A stretch of DNA of 64,000 nucleotides from Nocardioides psychrotolerans (lineage in GTDB: Bacteria > Actinomycetota > Actinomycetes > Propionibacteriales > Nocardioidaceae), in assembly GCF_900113685.1 (NCBI RefSeq), contig NZ_FOQG01000013.1, forward strand, positions 1-64,000. Direction: 5' to 3'. The notes beneath the pieces were generated by a model. The model made no database searches. It was not told where the DNA came from and was given only the letters and a program-made list of their open reading frames with translations. Position numbers and translations under genes: made by a program. Each line of letters starts with the position of its first letter. Position 1 is the first letter of the stretch. Shown one piece after another: positions 33,905-41,942 of the stretch.

Positions 33905-34840
33905 CTAGTTGGGTACGACGACGGTGCCGGCGTTGCCGGCCACGGCGTCGACGATGTTGTCGAGGTTGGTGATGACAGCGCGCCGGCCGCCCTGCTCCAC
34001 GAAGCGGCAGACGGCGTCGACCTTGGGGCCCATGGAGCCGCTGGCGAAGTGGCCCTCGGAGCCGTAACCGCGCATCTGGTCCACGGAGACGGTCCCGACC
34101 TGCTCGGCACTGGGCTGGCCGTAGCGCAGCACGGCGTTCGAGACGTCGGTGGCGACCACGAGGACGTCGACCTCGACCGAGCGGGCCAGCAGGGCTGCCC
34201 CGAGGTCCTTGTCGATGACCGCCTCGACGCCGTGCAGGACGCCGTCAGCGTCCCTGACCACGGGGATCCCGCCCCCACCGTTGGCGACGACGACGAAGCC
34301 GGCCTCGACCAGGGCGTGCACGGCCGGGGCGTCGAGGATCTCGAGCGGCTCGGGCGAGGCGACCATCCGGCGCCACCCCTTCTCGCCACGGTCCTCCCAG
34401 ATCTCTCCGTGCTCGCGGAGCACGCGTGCCTCCTCGGCCGGCAGGAACCGGCCGATGGGCTTGGTGGGCCGGGTGAAGCCCGCATCGCCGGCGTCGACGC
34501 GGGCTCGGGTCACGACGGCGGCGGATCGCTTGTCGATCCCGCGCTCGGCGAGCGCGGCGTCGAGGGCGTTCATCAGCACGAAGCCGAGGGTGCCCTGGGT
34601 CTGGGCGCCGCACCAGTCCAGCGGGACCGGGGGTACGACGCTCGCGGCCAGCTCGTTCTTGACCAGGAGGTTGCCGACCTGGGGACCGTTGCCGTGGGTG
34701 ATGACGACGTCGATCCCCTCGGAGACGAGGCCGGCGACGGCCTGCATGGCGACCTGGGCAGCGGCGATCTGGTCCTCGACGCGTGCCCGCCCGTCACGGT
34801 TGGTCATGGCGTTGCCGCCGAGTGCGAGTAGGACCTTCAT
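33905..34840 (-). CDS. arcC: Carbamate kinase
   Basis: This 311-residue carbamate kinase makes ATP from carbamoyl phosphate and ADP, releasing ammonia and CO2. Family motifs are LLALGGNAM (~4-12), [34 protein letters not shown] and [12 protein letters not shown]. The ATG at 34840 is leaderless: TACCGT on the minus strand (34853-34848) ends 7 nt upstream, so this gene and barbiturase have their own promoter within the cluster. No arginine deiminase or ornithine carbamoyltransferase is near; the carbamoyl phosphate source is probably the FdrA/DUF1116/DUF2877 set 14 kb away. Confidence 0.93.
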   Translation of the reverse strand: MKVLLALGGNAMTNRDGRARVEDQIAAAQVAMQAVAGLVSEGIDVVITHGNGPQVGNLLVKNELAASVVPPVPLDWCGAQTQGTLGFVLMNALDAALAERGIDKRSAAVVTRARVDAGDAGFTRPTKPIGRFLPAEEARVLREHGEIWEDRGEKGWRRMVASPEPLEILDAPAVHALVEAGFVVVANGGGGIPVVRDADGVLHGVEAVIDKDLGAALLARSVEVDVLVVATDVSNAVLRYGQPSAEQVGTVSVDQMRGYGSEGHFASGSMGPKVDAVCRFVEQGGRRAVITNLDNIVDAVAGNAGTVVVPN

Positions 34841-34931
34841 GATCTCGACGGTAGTGACCGCGGGGAGCCCGGACACCAGCAACTACGGCCAACGAAGAGG
34901 CCGACCACTGGCAGGAGTTGCCAAGACCCGG

Positions 34932-35633
34932 TCAGCGGTCGGCCACTCGGTCGCCCTGCAGGAGCCAGGCCAGCACCCGGGTCCCGACGGGCAGCCCGTG
35001 GGCGTCGTAGTAGGAGAACATCGCCTGCAGCCATGCCTCCTCGCGCCCGGCGGGTTCCTTGTTCGGCCGTTCGACGAGCACCTCGACCCCGGCATCTGCG
35101 GCCAGCGCTGCGACGGTCGTCGCAACCGAGGCGAGCTCGTAGGTCGCGCCCTGGTGCCCGTCCTCGAGGAGCACCACGCCCGCCGCCCGGCCGACGTCGT
35201 CGAGGTCGGCGAACCCGAACGGCGCCGATGCGCTGTAGGGCAGGCGCACGGTCGTGCTCAGGTCGAGGTTCTGCAGGTAGGCGCCCGGCTGCAGGATCGT
35301 CCAGGCCGACCCCGAGGACCGCACCAGCTCCTCGGCCCGCGCCTTCGCCAGGTGGTGCGGCATCGCAGAGATGCCGGGTGAGGCGACCGAGTGGTAGACC
35401 ACCCGCTCCACGCCGGCGTACGTCGCCGCGGCCAGCGTCGCGGCGACGTACGCCGGCTCGTCGGGGTGCAGGTTGGGCGCGATGACGTAGGCCGCGTCGC
35501 AGCCTTCCAACGCGCCGGGGAGGTCGGTCCAGGCAGCGCGACCGAGGGGCAGGGCCGGGTGGCCGCGCGCCTCGAGAGCCACGCAGACCGCGCGCCCGGT
35601 CTTGCCGGTGCCACCCACCACTGCGACCCTCAT
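34932..35633 (-). CDS. NmrA/atypical SDR NAD(P)-binding protein
   Basis: This 233-residue Rossmann protein begins MRVAVVGGTGKTGRAVC, and the VYHSVASPG and LQPGAYLQNL segments follow, typical of NmrA-like redox sensors and atypical short-chain dehydrogenases. It lacks the YxxxK catalytic pair, so it may sense NADP or bind it without catalysis. TAGGTT on the minus strand is 7 nt before the ATG (leaderless). It lies between carbamate kinase and HyuB on the same strand; a role in the pathway is not obvious. Confidence 0.82.
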   Translation of the reverse strand: MRVAVVGGTGKTGRAVCVALEARGHPALPLGRAAWTDLPGALEGCDAAYVIAPNLHPDEPAYVAATLAAATYAGVERVVYHSVASPGISAMPHHLAKARAEELVRSSGSAWTILQPGAYLQNLDLSTTVRLPYSASAPFGFADLDDVGRAAGVVLLEDGHQGATYELASVATTVAALAADAGVEVLVERPNKEPAGREEAWLQAMFSYYDAHGLPVGTRVLAWLLQGDRVADR

Positions 35634-35659
35634 GGCGCGCAACCTACGTCGCCGCTGCT

Positions 35660-37642
35660 TCAGACCAGGTCGACGTCGGCGTGCAGCGCGCCGTCGGCCA
35701 GCTGCGCGTAGCCCGGCCCGCGGTCGAAGAACGCCTCGCTGGCCTCGGGACGCGAGGCGCGCTCGGCCGCCGTCGCCTCGGCGTCGAAGCTGAGGGAGTC
35801 GCCGTCGAGCGAGCCGGTGAGCACCACGCCGTAGGACGTCAGGGCCGCTTCGACCGAGACCTTGTGCCAGACCACGTCGCGGACGACGAGGGCCGGGTCG
35901 CGTTCGAGTGCGCTGCCCCAGCCGCCACCACCGGTGGTGCGGATGCGGACCACCTCACCGGCTTCGATGGGCTCGGCGTCGGCAAGAGCGTCGACCTCGC
36001 GCTCGTGCGGGCCGCCCGGGTCGATGACGACCGAGAACGGCTGACCGGCCAGGCCACCCTTGACGCCCCAGCAGGCCAGGATCGACCGGTCGGCGATCGA
36101 CATGAAGTGCGCGTCCTTGAGCATCCGGATGTGCTTCTCGTAGCCGAGCCCGCCGCGGAACTTGCCGGCGCCACCGGAGTCCTTGGCCAGGCCCAGGCTC
36201 TCGACCCGGAACGGGAAGCGCGCCTCGGTGAACTCGCTCGGGAGGTTGCGGGAGTCGGGCACCACGTGGATGGTGTCCTCCCCGTCGGCGTAGTAGCGAC
36301 CTCCGGAGCCACCGCCCAGCACCTCACGCATCAGGTAGGGACGACCCTCGAGGTCGTCGCCGTAGACGCCGGTGTAGCGGATGGTCTCCTGGTCGGCCGG
36401 CATCTTGCCGTCGACGGCCTTGGCCACGACACCGGCGAGCACGCCGAGCAGCCGCAGGATCACGAAGGTGCGGGCGTTGGTGGGCGCCGGGAAGACAGGG
36501 GTGAGCAGGGTCCCCGGCGGCGGGAACCGCATCTCGATGAGCGGCACGATGCCTTCGTTGACGTCGAGCTCGGCCATCCGCTCGGGAGTCTCGGCCAGGT
36601 TGCGCAAGATGGGCGCGAGCCACTTCTTGAGGAAGACGCCGTCGCTGTAGTCGCCGCAGTGGTTGATCGGACCCTTGGCCTGCGGCGAGGTGCCGCCGAA
36701 GTCCAGGATCAGCCGTTCGCCGTCGGGGTCGTCGGCACCGGTGCGGGTCATCGTGATCCGCTGCGTGTGGAGCTGCGGCTCGTCGACCCCGTCGTGCTCG
36801 GCGTAGTCCTCCCACACCCACTCCCCCTCGGGGATCTGGGAGAGGATCTCGCGGCGGTACGTCGTGGTGGTGCGGTCGATGATCGCGTCGAAGCAGGACT
36901 CGACCGTGGCGATGCCGTAGCGGTCGAAGAGCTCACCGAGCCGGCGCGCACCCATCAGGCAGGCGGAGCACTCGGCGTCGAGGTCGGCGGAGAGCGACTC
37001 GGGCATCCGCGAGTTGCGGGTCATGATCGACAGGGCAGCCTTGTTGGGCACCCCGGCATCCCAGAGTCGGATCGGGGGGACCATCAGGCCCTCCTCGAAG
37101 ACGCTGGTGGCGTTGGAGGGCATCGAGCCGGGGACAGCCCCGCCGATGTCGTCGTGGTGACCGAAGGCCTGGACGAAGGCGACGACCGTGCGCTCGCCCG
37201 CGGGGCCGGCGAAGACCGGCACGGTGACGCAGAGGTCTGGCAGGTGCCCGATGCCGCCCTCGGAGCGGTAGACGTCGTTGTGGAAGAAGACGTCGCCCTC
37301 GCGCATCTCCTCGAGCGGGAAGTCCCGCGCGATCGGGTGCACCAGCGCCGAGTAGGAGCGACCCGTGAGCTTGCGCAGCAGGCGGTCGTGGATCCCGGCG
37401 CGGAAGTCGTGGGCGTCGCGGATCATCGGGCTGCGGCTGGTGCGGCCGATCGCGGTCTCGACCTCCATCTCGACCGAGGCCAGGGAGCCCTGGACGATCT
37501 CGACGAGGACCGGGTCGGCGCTGGCGCCCTTGTCGTCGGTCAGGTGGCCGAAGGGGAACTGGGTGGGAGCCCGGCGGCTGGTGGTGTCACCGGGACCGTC
37601 CTGGGGTGCGGTGAGGACGACACCGGCCGAGTTGGTGCACAT
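35660..37642 (-). CDS. hyuB: Hydantoinase B / oxoprolinase-type subunit HyuB
   Basis: This 660-residue protein of the HyuB/5-oxoprolinase beta family has DPVLVEIVQGSLASVEMEVE near the start, EGDVFFHNDVYRSEGGIGHLPD, and NARTFVILRLLGVLAGVVAK. The metal/Gly-rich region EVLGGGSGGRYYADG and the conserved DSGGAGKFRGGLG follow. It acts with HyuA in ATP-dependent opening of a five-membered cyclic amide (hydantoin, N-methylhydantoin or 5-oxoproline) or in related carboxylations. Its ATG overlaps the HyuA stop (TGATG). The frame is open upstream on this strand, but the HyuA gene fills that space. Confidence 0.92.
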   Translation of the reverse strand: MCTNSAGVVLTAPQDGPGDTTSRRAPTQFPFGHLTDDKGASADPVLVEIVQGSLASVEMEVETAIGRTSRSPMIRDAHDFRAGIHDRLLRKLTGRSYSALVHPIARDFPLEEMREGDVFFHNDVYRSEGGIGHLPDLCVTVPVFAGPAGERTVVAFVQAFGHHDDIGGAVPGSMPSNATSVFEEGLMVPPIRLWDAGVPNKAALSIMTRNSRMPESLSADLDAECSACLMGARRLGELFDRYGIATVESCFDAIIDRTTTTYRREILSQIPEGEWVWEDYAEHDGVDEPQLHTQRITMTRTGADDPDGERLILDFGGTSPQAKGPINHCGDYSDGVFLKKWLAPILRNLAETPERMAELDVNEGIVPLIEMRFPPPGTLLTPVFPAPTNARTFVILRLLGVLAGVVAKAVDGKMPADQETIRYTGVYGDDLEGRPYLMREVLGGGSGGRYYADGEDTIHVVPDSRNLPSEFTEARFPFRVESLGLAKDSGGAGKFRGGLGYEKHIRMLKDAHFMSIADRSILACWGVKGGLAGQPFSVVIDPGGPHEREVDALADAEPIEAGEVVRIRTTGGGGWGSALERDPALVVRDVVWHKVSVEAALTSYGVVLTGSLDGDSLSFDAEATAAERASRPEASEAFFDRGPGYAQLADGALHADVDLV

Positions 37643-39768
37643 CAGTTGTTCTCCTCGTTCGTGCCGGGGGTGGTCTCGACGCGGGTGACGATGACGTTGA
37701 GGTACTGGTCGATGCGGGCCGTGAAGCCGGGGTGCAGCGGCACCGTGGAGCCGAACTCCTCGATGATCGCCGGGCCGGTCACGACCATGCCGGGCTGGAG
37801 GTCGTTGCGCCACAGGACCGGGGTGTCGACGTAGCCGTCGGCCGGCTCGAAGCAGACCGGGCGGCGGCCCTTCTCGTCCGGAACTCTGCCGTCGCCCACG
37901 GGTGAGCGGGCGATCTCGGGCCGCTGGATCGGGCCGACGCCGGAGACCCTCAGGTTGACCCACTCGACCTGCTGGGCCGCGTCGCCTGCAAAGTCGTAGC
38001 CGTAGAGCGCCCTGTGCTCGGCGTGGAAGAGGTCGGCTACGGCGTCGAGCGCCGCGGCTTCGATCGCGCCCTCGGGCACCGCGACGCGCACCTCGAAGGC
38101 CTGGCCGAAGTAGCGCAGGTCGGCGGTGCGCACGAAGGAGTGATCGCTCTCTGCGAACCCCTCCTTGGTGAGCGCCTCGCGGGCGTTGCCGGTCAGCGTC
38201 TCGTACATCGCGGTGACGGTGGCCGGGTCCAGGGCATCGGCGAGCGAGACATGGGTCTGCACATAGTCGTTCTTGACGTCGACGGTGAGCAGGCCGAAGG
38301 CCGAGACGTTGCCCGGGTTCGGCGGGACCAGGACGGTGGGTATGCCGAGCACGTCGACCAAGCGGCACAGGAGCAGCGAGCCCGAGCCGCCGAAGGTGGT
38401 GAGGGCGAAGTCGCGGACGTCGAGACCACGCTTGACCGTCACCTGGCGCAGCGCGTTGGCCTGGTTCCACGCCGAGATCTCCAGGACGCCGGTGGCACAG
38501 GCCTCCGGCGTCATGCCGAGCCGGGCGGCGAGCTCGTTGATGCCGACGCGGGCCGCGTCGACGTCGAGCGGGATCTCACCGCCGAGCAGGTGCGGGGGGA
38601 TCCGTCCGAGGAAGACGTGGGCGTCAGTGATGGTGACCTCGGTGCCGCCCTTGCCGTAACAGATCGGACCCGGGTCGGCGCCGGCCGACTGGGGACCGAC
38701 CTTGAGGGTGCCCTCGGGCGAGAGCCAGGCGATCGAGCCGCCGCCGGCACCCACCGTGACGACATCGATCATCGGGATCTTGGACGGGAACGCCCCGACC
38801 GAGCCCTCGGTGGTCAAGGTCGGCTCACCGTCGATGACGACCGACACGTCGGTGGAGGTGCCGCCACCGTCGCTGGTGAGCACGCGGTCGAAGCCGGCGA
38901 CCTTGGCGATCAGCGCCGCGCCGAGCGCACCGGCAGCCGGCCCCGACAGGACGGTGGTGATCGGCTGGTGGACGACCTCGTCGGCGCTGAGCACGCCGCC
39001 GTTGGACTTCATCACGTAGAACGGGACGTCGCGCTCGCCGGCGTACTCGGAGAGACGGGTCTTGATGTTGGTGACGTAAGCCGAGAGGCGCGGCTTGACC
39101 GCGGCGTCGACCAGGGTGGTCATGGCTCGCTCGTACTCGCGGTACTCGCGCAGCACCTGGCTGGAGAGCGAGACGACGGCGTCGGGGTGCTCCTCGAGCA
39201 GCACCTCGCGCATCCGCTCCTCGTGCTCGGCGTTGGCGTAGGAGTGCAGGAAGCAGACACCGAGGGTGTTGATGTCCTGGTCACGGAACCAGCGGGCCGC
39301 CGCGCGCGCGGACTCCTCGTCGAAGGGGCGGACCTCGGCACCGGTGAAGTCGAGGCGACCCCCGACCCCCTTGACCCGGTCGCGGGGGACGATCCGGTCG
39401 GGCTTGACCCAGAAGTAGGAGTTGCCATAGCCGTCGGGGACCGACTGGCGGGCGATCTCGAGCATCGCCTCGTAGCCCTCGGTGGTGATGAAGCCGAGGC
39501 GGTCGACCTTGCCCTCGAGCAGCTGGTTGGTCGCCACCGTGGTGCCGTGGCTGACCGCGGCGATCGCCTCACCGTCACCCTCCGGTAGACCGAGGAGTGC
39601 CAGGACCTTGTCGATGCCGGCCATGAAGCCGTCAGCAGGGTTGCCGGGTGTCGAAGGGGTCTTGGTCGTGACGAGCTCGCCGGACTGCTCGTCGAAGGCG
39701 ACGACGTCGGTGAACGTGCCGCCTGTGTCGATGCCGATCCGGATGCTCCGCGAGCTGGGGGGTGCCAT
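37642..39768 (-). CDS. hyuA: Hydantoinase A / oxoprolinase-type subunit HyuA
   Basis: This 708-residue ATPase of the acetate/sugar kinase-like HyuA family starts with IRIGIDTGGTFTDVVAFD (phosphate-1 loop). GTTVATNQLLEGK, the conserved FYVMKSNGGV, the phosphate-2 region LTSDGGGTSTDVSV and TFGGSGSLLLCRLVDVLGI then follow. It supplies ATP-driven activation of the cyclic amide to HyuB. It is the first gene of the hyuA-hyuB pair and has an 80-bp gap upstream to the amidase. The start ATG has a possible TTGAAT hexamer 7 nt upstream, weaker than other leaderless promoters here. Confidence 0.92.
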   Translation of the reverse strand: MAPPSSRSIRIGIDTGGTFTDVVAFDEQSGELVTTKTPSTPGNPADGFMAGIDKVLALLGLPEGDGEAIAAVSHGTTVATNQLLEGKVDRLGFITTEGYEAMLEIARQSVPDGYGNSYFWVKPDRIVPRDRVKGVGGRLDFTGAEVRPFDEESARAAARWFRDQDINTLGVCFLHSYANAEHEERMREVLLEEHPDAVVSLSSQVLREYREYERAMTTLVDAAVKPRLSAYVTNIKTRLSEYAGERDVPFYVMKSNGGVLSADEVVHQPITTVLSGPAAGALGAALIAKVAGFDRVLTSDGGGTSTDVSVVIDGEPTLTTEGSVGAFPSKIPMIDVVTVGAGGGSIAWLSPEGTLKVGPQSAGADPGPICYGKGGTEVTITDAHVFLGRIPPHLLGGEIPLDVDAARVGINELAARLGMTPEACATGVLEISAWNQANALRQVTVKRGLDVRDFALTTFGGSGSLLLCRLVDVLGIPTVLVPPNPGNVSAFGLLTVDVKNDYVQTHVSLADALDPATVTAMYETLTGNAREALTKEGFAESDHSFVRTADLRYFGQAFEVRVAVPEGAIEAAALDAVADLFHAEHRALYGYDFAGDAAQQVEWVNLRVSGVGPIQRPEIARSPVGDGRVPDEKGRRPVCFEPADGYVDTPVLWRNDLQPGMVVTGPAIIEEFGSTVPLHPGFTARIDQYLNVIVTRVETTPGTNEENN

Positions 39769-39848
39769 GGCACCGATTCAACCCGCACCGCCACCACCGA
39801 GCCACGGCATATCTTGCCGACCAGACGCGCGTTCGTCGGCAACCTCTG

Positions 39849-41246
39849 CTAGACGGGCTGTCCTGTCGCGGCCTCGAAGGCCGCCGCCACCTCGAGCAGT
39901 CGCCGCTCACCGCCGTGCGGCGCCACGATCTGGATGCCCACGGGCAGCCCGTCGGCGGTCAGCCCGGCCGGCACCGAGATGGCCGGGCAGCCGGTGACGG
40001 TGATGAGATATGAAGCACGCATCCAGTCGAGGTAGGTCGCCATGGGACGACCGTTGATCGCCGAGGGGTACTCCTGATCGGCCGGGAACGGCGGCACCTG
40101 GGAGGTCGGCAGCACCAGCACGTCATAGGAGGTGAAGAAGTGCCGCATCTGCTCCGAGAGCGCCGTGCGCTGGGTGTAGGCGCGTGCGACATCAGCGCCA
40201 CTGAGCGTCTCCCCCAGCCTGATGTTGTCGGCGAGCGACTGCTTGAAGGAGCCGGGATGCTCCGCCAGGAGCCGGCCGAACTTCGCCTGCAGGTGCCAGG
40301 CGCGCAGCGTGCGGAACGTGTCGTCAGCCTCGACCAGGTCGGGGTGCGCGGCGCTCACCGAGGATCCGCCCGCGGTGAAGGCGGCACCCGACCCCTCGAC
40401 GACGGCTGCGACCTCGTGGTCGACCTCGAAGGCGCCCCCCAGGTCGGTGGAGAGCGCCACACGGAGCCCGACCAGGGAGCCGGCCAGCGGCTCGGCGAAC
40501 GCGGCTGCCGGGTCCCGCAGTGCCTGCGGCGTGCGTGGGTCGGGACCGGCCATCACCGAGAGCAGGAGCGCCAGGTCGCCGACGTTGCGGGCCATCGGGC
40601 CGCCGACCGAGGTCGACTCCCACTGGTTGTAGAGCGGCCACTCGGGGACGCGACCGAGCGAGGGGCGTAGCCCCACGACCCCGCAGAACGACGCAGGGTT
40701 GCGCAGCGAGCCGCCCATGTCGGAGCCGTCGGCCAGCGGCACCATGCCCGAGGCGAGAGCGCAGGCGGCACCGCCGGACGAGCCGCCGGCGGACCGGCTC
40801 GGGTCGACCGGGTTGCGGGTGAGCCCGAAGACGGTGTTGAAGGTGTGCGACCCGGCCGCGAACTCGGGCACGTTGGTCTTGCCCACCACGACGACGCCGG
40901 CACGGCGTACGCGCTCGACGAGCAGCTCGTCGGCCTCGGGGACGTGGTCGACGAAGAGCGGGGAGCCGTAGGTCGTGGGCCAACCGCCGACCGCGTGGGT
41001 GTCCTTGAAGGCGAACGGGAGCCCGTGCAACGGACCGACCGCCTCGCCGGAGGCCAGCGCCTCGTCGGCGGCCGCGGCGCCGGCGCGGGCCCGCTCCTCG
41101 TCGAGCGAAACGATCGCGTTGAGCTCGGGGTTGCGCTCGGCGATCCGGGCCAGGTGCAGGTCGAGCAGCTCCCGGGCCGAGATGGCGCGACCACGGACGG
41201 CGGCCACGAGCTCGCGTGCAGTCGAGTCGACGCTCAGGGCGCTCAT
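39849..41246 (-). CDS. Amidase-signature hydrolase (cluster copy)
   Basis: This 465-residue amidase has the complete Ser-cisSer-Lys triad: K81 (PFAFKDTHA), S156 (SAGGSSGG) and S180 (GSDMGGSLRNPASF). It hydrolyses a linear amide to acid and ammonia. In this cluster the natural candidates are ureidomalonate (as ureidomalonase, also an amidase-type reaction) or malonamate; the sequence alone cannot decide. A paralogue with the same length and near-identical core lies at 57867-59264. It is 49 bp downstream of the CoxG-like gene on the same strand and probably cotranscribed with the permease and hydroxylase genes. Confidence 0.9.
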   Translation of the reverse strand: MSALSVDSTARELVAAVRGRAISARELLDLHLARIAERNPELNAIVSLDEERARAGAAAADEALASGEAVGPLHGLPFAFKDTHAVGGWPTTYGSPLFVDHVPEADELLVERVRRAGVVVVGKTNVPEFAAGSHTFNTVFGLTRNPVDPSRSAGGSSGGAACALASGMVPLADGSDMGGSLRNPASFCGVVGLRPSLGRVPEWPLYNQWESTSVGGPMARNVGDLALLLSVMAGPDPRTPQALRDPAAAFAEPLAGSLVGLRVALSTDLGGAFEVDHEVAAVVEGSGAAFTAGGSSVSAAHPDLVEADDTFRTLRAWHLQAKFGRLLAEHPGSFKQSLADNIRLGETLSGADVARAYTQRTALSEQMRHFFTSYDVLVLPTSQVPPFPADQEYPSAINGRPMATYLDWMRASYLITVTGCPAISVPAGLTADGLPVGIQIVAPHGGERRLLEVAAAFEAATGQPV

Positions 41247-41294
41247 GTCGCCGTCACTCGCTGACGTTCACGGACAGGCCGTGCGTGTCGGCCC

Positions 41295-41942
41295 TCATCG
41301 CCGACGGCCGAGGAGCGAGCCGGCGAGGACGCCGAGCAGCACCAGGCCGGCGCCCACGGCGATCCCCTTGAGGAGATCCTCCTGGGAGCTGACCCCGCTC
41401 TTCCTCGCGGGCGCGGTGAACACCGCGGCACCCGAAGGCGTCTCCGACAGGGTGACGGGAGCCCCGACGGCGACAACACCGGGAGCAGCGACTGTCGCGG
41501 CGATGCCGGTGAGCACCGCGTCGAGGTTTGCGAAGAATTCGCCGGCCATGCGACGCGAGACGCTGCTGAGCATCCGTTGGCCCACGCCTCCGACCATGCC
41601 GCCGACGACCGCGTCGGCGTCGTAGGTGATCGTCGTGGTGCCATCACCACCATCGACGAAGCCCACGACCACGTCGGCCCCGATCGTCCCGGGCGCACCT
41701 GCTCCCTGGAGCTTCATCATCAGGGAGCTGTGCTCGTCCAGGTCGGACAGCGCACACGAGCCCGAGTAGGTGCCCTTGATCGCGGCGACCCCGGCGGTGA
41801 CGGTCATGGCATAGGCGTTCTCGCCGGTCGCCTCCAACCGCTCGCAGCCGGGGATGGTCCGCACGAGCACGGTCGGGTCGAGGATCGCGGACCAGACCCG
41901 GTCGACCGGGGCGTGCAGGACGGCGTCGCCGGTGAACTTCAT
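41295..41942 (-). CDS. CoxG-like SRPBCC protein with membrane anchor
   Basis: Residues ~1-145 are an SRPBCC/CoxG domain (MKFTGDAVLHAPVDRVWSAI, then the conserved IPGCERLEATGENAY and YDADAVVGGMVGGVGQRML). A linker is followed by one C-terminal membrane helix (~188-208, GIAVGAGLVLLGVLAGSLL) and RRR. CoxG proteins anchor molybdenum hydroxylases of the CO dehydrogenase family to the membrane or carry quinone to them. The ATG overlaps the stop of the large subunit gene (ATGA), so it is coupled to it. Confidence 0.9.
   Translation of the reverse strand: MKFTGDAVLHAPVDRVWSAILDPTVLVRTIPGCERLEATGENAYAMTVTAGVAAIKGTYSGSCALSDLDEHSSLMMKLQGAGAPGTIGADVVVGFVDGGDGTTTITYDADAVVGGMVGGVGQRMLSSVSRRMAGEFFANLDAVLTGIAATVAAPGVVAVGAPVTLSETPSGAAVFTAPARKSGVSSQEDLLKGIAVGAGLVLLGVLAGSLLGRRR

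Noticed and set aside
33905-34840. Arginine deiminase pathway
   Set aside because: Carbamate kinase is present, but arginine deiminase, ornithine carbamoyltransferase and the arginine/ornithine antiporter are not in the window.
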